Program-made: the position numbers and the translations under genes
In this document: positions 38,301 through 41,645 of the stretch, piece by piece
How positions within the stretch are numbered: position 1 is the stretch's first letter
Layout of the letters: each line of letters opens with the position of its first letter
The notes under the pieces: generated by a model
What the model was told of the DNA's origin: nothing
The model's database searches: none
What the model saw: only the letters and a program-made list of their open reading frames with translations
Source of the DNA: Dendronalium phyllosphericum CENA369
GTDB taxonomy: Bacteria > Cyanobacteriota > Cyanobacteriia > Cyanobacteriales > Nostocaceae
NCBI RefSeq assembly: GCF_016056275.1
Contig: NZ_JAECZA010000031.1
Span: 1 to 41,645 of the forward strand
DNA: 41,645 nucleotides
Reading direction: 5' to 3'

Positions 38301-38864
38301 TTCTGATAATTTACTTTCTGGTGTACTATCATCAGATAAAACTTGTATTAGGTTAGAAAGAATAGCTGTAACAGGTGGTGCTTCTCGTAGCGATCGCCAA
38401 ATTATGTATTCAAAATCTTCCTGTATATGTTGAGAAATCTTTACAGACAGAGATGTTTTACCAATGCCACCCATTCCTAAGAGTGCTATTAATTGACAAC
38501 GCTCATCAAGAACCCATTGTTCTAAAGCGATAAGTTCATCTGTACGTCCATAAAAAATAGACGGATAGGTAGCATCTCCCCAGTCTAACTGAGTGTTAGA
38601 ACTTAAATAGTCACTAAGATCGATTTTTGCTTTAAAAACTAAAAACAGCTTTTCTAGAGTTTTTTTGTCAACTCCTCCTTCACGGTTGAGTACTTTAGAG
38701 ATTGTACTGGAATATAATCCAGTCATCGTACTCATTTCTTCAAGTGTATAACTATTTCCAAAATTTTCCTTTGCTTCTGATTGCCGCTTTGCCTCTTGAA
38801 GTTTTTGTAACCCTTTAGTAGTCAATACTACACCACGCTTGCGTCTCCAATTTCTTAAAGTCAT
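35331..38864 (-). CDS. HTH-STAND NTPase with 14 WD40 repeats
   Basis: An 1177-aa protein. The N-terminus carries a helix-turn-helix (about 39-62, YTLEEMSTMTGLYSSTISKV). Then comes an NB-ARC/STAND NTPase with Walker A GMGGIGKTSL (130-139) and a Walker B-like LVILDNVES. A short pentapeptide-like patch (ADLQNVKLHNVNFQNANLAK) precedes 14 WD40 repeats (about 556-1150), enough for two seven-bladed propellers. This is the architecture of bacterial NLR-like signalling proteins; no effector domain such as a protease, TIR or nuclease is seen. WD repeats 8-11 are nearly identical in DNA at a 126-nt spacing. A hydrophobic end (IIGVTGLTTATIATLKVLGA) closes it. Confidence 0.9.
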   Translation of the reverse strand: MTLRNWRRKRGVVLTTKGLQKLQEAKRQSEAKENFGNSYTLEEMSTMTGLYSSTISKVLNREGGVDKKTLEKLFLVFKAKIDLSDYLSSNTQLDWGDATYPSIFYGRTDELIALEQWVLDERCQLIALLGMGGIGKTSLSVKISQHIQEDFEYIIWRSLREAPPVTAILSNLIQVLSDDSTPESKLSENLGEGISKLIYYLQNSRCLVILDNVESILRSGSRAGQYREGYEGYSELFRRLGETSHTSCLILTSREKPKDIALLEGKQLPVRSLQLRGLKVLEAQEILKVKGLTAAEDEWKVIIERYAGNPLALKIVATTIQDIFDGNVTEFLQENTSVFGDIRDVLDRQFERLSDLEKEIIYWLAINREPVTLSELRQDIVLPRPTQKLLESLESSVRRSLVEKSAATFTLQPVVMEYVTQVLIEDVCEEIVTDNIELFQCHALMKATAKDYIKEAQIRLILQPVIHGLLIVLKSQRAIENQLIKILVRLRQESPLEPGYTTGNIINLLSQLKIDLKGYDFSSLTVWQADLQNVKLHNVNFQNANLAKSVFAETFGGILSVAFSPDGKLLAIGDTNGEIRLYQISDWKQLLTCKGHTNWVLSLAFNYDGSTLVSGSTDHTVKLWNTSTGECLQTLTGHEHEVWSVAFSPDGQTVVSGSDDQTMKLWSVRSGQCLKTFLGHTSWVLSVAFSKNEQVLVSGSDDQTIKLWDINTGECFKTFQGHCDGIRSIVVSPDGKMVASGSDDQTLKLWDINTGECLTTFQGHSNEIYSVAFSPRGDLLASGSFDQTVRLWSVNTYECLKTFHGHSSWVFSVAFSPQDDFLVSGSYDQTVRLWDVRTSQCLKTFQGYTNQVLSIAFSPNGQTLASGSHDSSVRLWDINTGQCLKTFQGHSAGVRSVAFSPNGQTLASGSHDSSVRLWNVNTGQCWKLLQGHRAAVWSVAFSPNGQILASSSDDQTVRLWDINTGQCWKLLQGHRAAVWSIAFSPKEMMLASGSLDQTIKLWDITTGECKRTLEGHTTWVLSIAFSPDGELLASTSPDGTLKLWSISTSKSTVTLQDNTGGLQSVTFSPDSLTLASNGQDNTVKLWDVNTGQCLKVLQGHTGRLWSVIFSPDNQILASSGDDETIRLWHIATGECLKTLKAEQPYECMNIIGVTGLTTATIATLKVLGAAVSEKQPI

Positions 38865-39247
38865 GTATTAAAAATGCAGTAATAATAAATTAACTTTGAA
38901 TTTTGCGGTTTGTGTCAATATACAAATACTTAGGTATTAGTAATTAACATTGTATGTTTTTAATCTAGTTTTGTTTACTATAGCCAAAGCGATCGCCTTC
39001 ATCCGCGCTCGTTTTTGATACTCATACTTTCAGGCTGCTCCATTTTTTACACCCCTTTGATTAACTAGAAAAAATTAAGCAAAAAGATAAAACTAAAAAT
39101 TAGTAAAAATTTATTAGTCATAAATATCCAAAAAACCTGATTTCTTGGAAAATTATTGAAGCTAAACTTTTTATGCTTGTTAATTCTCCATCTGTAACTG
39201 ATAATGTTCACTTTTTTATTTTCCAAAAGTCAATATGTCAAACTACT

Positions 39248-39417
39248 TATAGCAAAGTGCTGAGTACTGAGTCACCGAAGTTGCAAAGGAGGGAAACCCT
39301 CCGACGCTCAAGGACTCGCTAACGCTGCGCTATCGCAACTTCTCGCTGAGTATAAACCCAGTTACTAAAAGACTTTGAGCAATCAATACTGTCCTAACCT
39401 ATGTGACTACGGCTATA
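39248..39417. mobile_element. MITE-like element, copy 2, with nested insertion
   Basis: Same order of blocks as 4507-4613 (TATAGCAAAGTGCTGAGT, then AACCCAGTT, TTTGAGCAATC, TGTCCTAA, GTGACTACGGCTATAT). In place of the heptamer array it carries about 73 bp (39273-39345) with GAAGTTGC/GCAACTTC ends and a GGAGGGAAACCCTCC hairpin. That is a second repeat nested in the first. Confidence 0.6.
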
Positions 39418-39639
39418 TCAAGAAAATTCCATAGAGTTCTTCAGTATTATTTATTTTCATAACCTTGATTCAGTTATTTAGACCTCCTAAATACAGCAAA
39501 CTACTCATTGTATAAAATTATATTATAGGTATAAGATTGGGCTGGTCGTTATAGAGCTAAATACTCAAAACAATTGCTGCAATCATCAAACTTATACTGA
39601 CAAGAGTTTACCAGTTTCAACTTTTTTGCTCAAACAATG

Positions 39640-39700
39640 TTTAGTCAAATTTATGTCAATCTTGTGACATTTATATGTCAATTAAGTGTGTCACAACGTG
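39640..39700. repeat. TGTCA-box cluster, possible Tn7/CAST-like end
   Basis: AGTCAAATTTATGTCA, then GTGACATTTATATGTCA and GTGTGTCACAACG occur in about 60 bp. This spacing of TGACA...TGTCA boxes resembles TnsB-type binding repeats at ends of cyanobacterial Tn7-like (type V-K CAST) elements. No transposase, Cas12k or second end is in the window. Confidence 0.3.
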
Positions 39701-39883
39701 AGAAAAAGTGGAACTTCGTTTGTATAGTGCCCTGATGGGTGACGTTCGCCACAACGGGGAGGGAAACTCGCCTACGCAGAGTTCCCACGCCACTTGCCCC
39801 AACGTTTAAGCAGCCATGTGGGTTTCCCAACTTGAGCGGACTGCCGTGGGAACCCCCGCAAGGCATCTGATTTTCACGTTATG
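39692..39883. repeat. Palindromic-repeat mosaic with terminal inverted repeats
   Basis: AACGTGAGAAAA near the left end faces TTTTCACGTT near the right. Inside, GTTCCCACG and CGTGGGAAC form a 9-bp stem around further GGGTTTCCC and GGGAAACTC units. An ORF crossing it (39678-39866, minus) is an artefact. Confidence 0.5.
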
Positions 39884-40078
39884 TAGAAAAATCAACCCAG
39901 AACCTAACCTCCTAGAGTGCGTCTACAAACCACGCAACTTTTAAAGCAGTGGCTTCTCTACCAAGAGTGCTGATTCACGGCAATGGTTTTCTGTGGCAGG
40001 TGCGAAAATTATATGTGCAATATATTCGTAATTAGCGCCTACCTTAATTGCAGATACCAGACATATTTTAGCGGCTTC

Positions 40079-40236
40079 ATATCATGTCCGTTTAAAGATT
40101 TATTATTTAGACTGACGCGGTGAGACAGCGCTGCAGGAGGGTTTCCCTCCGCAGGCGACTGCGAACCCGAAGGGGGACGCGGGGACACAGGGACGCGGAG
40201 ATATTTTAATCACAAGTGATTAGGTGGACATGATAT
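40079..40236. mobile_element. MITE-like element with 11-bp inverted ends
   Basis: ATATCATGTCC (40079-40089) and GGACATGATAT (40226-40236) are perfect inverted repeats. Inside are a GGAGGGTTTCCCTCC hairpin, GACGCGGGGACAC-type G-rich units and a TAATCAC/GTGATTA stem (40207-40222). No coding capacity. Confidence 0.55.
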
Positions 40237-40368
40237 CACTCCTGCACTCAAATAAACTGGCACAACCAGCCTTTGAAGGCATTAAAGTCAGAAATAGCAA
40301 GCGATCGCCAGCACTCTTTGCTCGTGTTGGTAACGGTAGCTTGGATTGTTAAGAAAATTGATGAGAGT

Positions 40369-40513
40369 GGTTCTTTCTCCTGCATGAACAAACTGATTTA
40401 GCCAGTTATCAGCTAGGTCAATACTCAGTTAGTGAAGTCTTCCCCTCAGTTAGGCTGATTATGCAACAGCTAACGGTACTAATTCTGAGAGTTTCATGAC
40501 TGGAGAAAGAACC
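40369..40513. repeat. Inverted repeat unit of about 145 bp
   Basis: GGTTCTTTCTCC (40369-40380) and GGAGAAAGAACC (40502-40513) pair exactly; the matching extends imperfectly inward through CATGAAC and GTTTCATGA. The interior is unrelated and non-coding. Confidence 0.55.
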
Positions 40514-40578
40514 CGAATTGTTCGTCAGAGTTGTGGATTCATACAGACGTAAAATTTTACGCCTTTAGCATCTCCAAT

Positions 40579-40833
40579 CTACAGACGACCAATATTAGTC
40601 AGACCTAGAACAATACCAACGCCGATAATATGACCAAAAGCCATCGCGGCGATGAATGTTGGAACGCTGACTGGCAAGACAGGTAATTTAGGGCCAACTA
40701 GGGGCTTCTCAATTTTGGTAGAAAGCAAAAGAACTACTAAGCTGCTAATGCTAATAATGATAGCCACTGTGGGATTCCACGCGGGAGTTGGGGGAACAGT
40801 GGATTGGACTGCTAGTAAGATTGATGAAATCAA
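40579..40833 (-). CDS. psaK: Photosystem I reaction centre subunit PsaK
   Basis: An 84-aa two-helix membrane protein at the edge of photosystem I. After a short N-terminal part ([21 protein letters not shown]) come helix 1 ([17 protein letters not shown]), a loop rich in Pro and Lys ([17 protein letters not shown]), and helix 2 ([21 protein letters not shown]). The end FGHIIG-x-GIVLGL is the family hallmark. It is divergent from trpF, 121 bp apart. Cyanobacteria often have two psaK copies, constitutive and high-light induced; which one this is cannot be told. Confidence 0.92.
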   Translation of the reverse strand: MISSILLAVQSTVPPTPAWNPTVAIIISISSLVVLLLSTKIEKPLVGPKLPVLPVSVPTFIAAMAFGHIIGVGIVLGLTNIGRL

Positions 40834-40954
40834 GCTTGTATCTCCTAGGCAAAATTAATGTAACCCTTCAAAATTATAGAGTTAGTCAGGAAACAACTGA
40901 AAACTGCGAGCAAAAATTCGACCTTTTTTTTAGTTCTCAATATCTTAAATTTTT

Positions 40955-41587
40955 ATGCGAGTTAAAATTTGCGGAATCACTCAGCCACAGCAATCTGTAG
41001 CGATCGCAACTCTTGGTGCAACAGCACTAGGATTTATTTGCGTGCCTACTTCACCCCGCTACGTTACTACAGCCCAAATTCGAGCAGCAGTAGCACAATT
41101 ACCAGAAAATATTGACAGAATTGGTGTATTTGCTAATACCGACATTTCCAAAATCAACCAGACAGCGATCGATTCTGGGTTGACTGGTGTCCAGTTGCAC
41201 GGAGACGAATTGCCTGAATTCTGCGACCAATTACGCCAAGCTTTACCCCAGGTAGAAATTATCAAAGCCTTGAGAATTCGTAGTCTTGAGCATCTTGAAA
41301 AAGCGGCTCATTACGCTCAATACGTAGATACTTTATTACTCGATGCTTATCATCCCCAGCAATTAGGCGGTACTGGTCAAACTTTAGATTGGCAAATGCT
41401 ACAGCAATTTAGTCCCAGTTGCTCTTGGTTTTTAGCTGGAGGACTAACACCAGATAATATACTCACAGCTTTAAGTCAGGTAAAACCCGATGGTATTGAT
41501 TTATCTAGCGGTGTAGAAATTAAACCCGGAGATAAGGATTTAGACAAAGTAGCACTGTTATTTGAGAAGTTAGGGAGTAGGGAGTAG
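40955..41587 (+). CDS. trpF: Phosphoribosylanthranilate isomerase
   Basis: Third step of tryptophan synthesis from chorismate; a TIM-barrel enzyme of 210 aa. The N-terminus [10 protein letters not shown] has the catalytic Cys7 region. [28 protein letters not shown] and LLDAY (catalytic Asp) follow, then the phosphate loop LAGGLTPDN and ends near [10 protein letters not shown]. Normal length. A stand-alone trp gene, as is common in cyanobacteria. A perfect inverted repeat begins at its stop codon. Confidence 0.95.
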   Translation: MRVKICGITQPQQSVAIATLGATALGFICVPTSPRYVTTAQIRAAVAQLPENIDRIGVFANTDISKINQTAIDSGLTGVQLHGDELPEFCDQLRQALPQVEIIKALRIRSLEHLEKAAHYAQYVDTLLLDAYHPQQLGGTGQTLDWQMLQQFSPSCSWFLAGGLTPDNILTALSQVKPDGIDLSSGVEIKPGDKDLDKVALLFEKLGSRE

Positions 41588-41645
41588 GGGGAGCAGGGGA
41601 GCAGAGGAGCAGGGGAGCTCCTCTGCTCCCCTGCTCCCCCTACTC
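41582..41645. repeat. Perfect 29-bp inverted repeat of G-rich units
   Basis: The left arm 41582-41610 and right arm 41617-41645 are exact complements around a 6-nt loop. The arms consist of AGGGGGAGCAGGGGAGCAG-type units. It begins inside the trpF stop codon, so it could end trpF transcription. The family recurs at 1-40, 6774-6794 and 28349-28395. The right arm touches the window edge. Confidence 0.9.

Larger units (their letters stand above)
38865..40578. other. Long gene-free region packed with repeats
   Basis: About 1.7 kb with no real gene. It holds a MITE-like element (39248-39417), a palindromic-repeat mosaic with terminal inverted repeats (39692-39883), an element with 11-bp ends (40079-40236) and an inverted-repeat unit (40369-40513). 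Positions 38865-39247 are AT-rich and should hold the STAND gene promoter. Confidence 0.6.

Noticed and set aside
39678-39866. 62-aa reading frame on the minus strand
   Set aside because: Composed almost wholly of palindromic dispersed repeats.
40496-40552. 18-aa frame in the region downstream of psaK
   Set aside because: Lies in an inverted-repeat arm; no support as a gene.

Overview
The window reads as chromosomal DNA of a filamentous (Nostocales-type) cyanobacterium. Four things support this: dense HIP1 octamers (GCGATCGC) in genes on both strands; a photosystem I subunit gene (psaK); heptanucleotide and G-rich short tandem repeats between genes; and several cyanobacteria-typical families (Uma2 nucleases, YlqD, HhoA-type protease, WD40 STAND proteins). 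No rRNA, tRNA, CRISPR array or intact insertion sequence was found.

Layout. 1-11.5 kb is mainly housekeeping: an exported protein, YlqD, an acyl-CoA/acyl-ACP synthetase, a metallo-beta-lactamase-fold protein without its metal motif, panD, ppa, a DUF362 protein, an aspartase-like lyase and pgsA. 11.5-22.5 kb is a surface-polysaccharide region. It has the full dTDP-L-rhamnose set (rfbB-A-C-D, minus strand), a CSP41-like epimerase, a GT4 glycosyltransferase, a polyisoprenyl-phosphate sugar transferase, and the GDP-L-fucose pair gmd-fcl. Two Uma2 genes flank the rhamnose set. 22.5-24.3 kb holds a DnaA-box cluster, a strong candidate for oriC, directly downstream of dnaA. An HtrA-type protease and peptide deformylase follow.

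26.4-32.0 kb is the most unusual block: five same-strand genes. Four carry CxxC-less HMA_2-like domains (five copies in all), one of them fused to a P1B-type ATPase. The fifth is a small glycine-rich membrane protein of DUF5132 type. I read it as a membrane metal-handling complex that may parallel mycobacterial PacL/Ctp systems. Next come two convergent paralogous ribbon-helix-helix proteins, one only 50 aa. After a 1.2 kb gene-free stretch, a heme-oxygenase-like diiron protein is followed by a 65-aa peptide gene of unknown role. On the minus strand lies a 1177-aa HTH/STAND NTPase with 14 WD40 repeats, some nearly identical in DNA.

38.9-40.6 kb is gene-free and full of mobile or palindromic repeats, including nested MITE-like elements and a possible Tn7/CAST-like end. 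The window closes with psaK and trpF, divergently arranged, and a perfect 29-bp inverted repeat at the last base.
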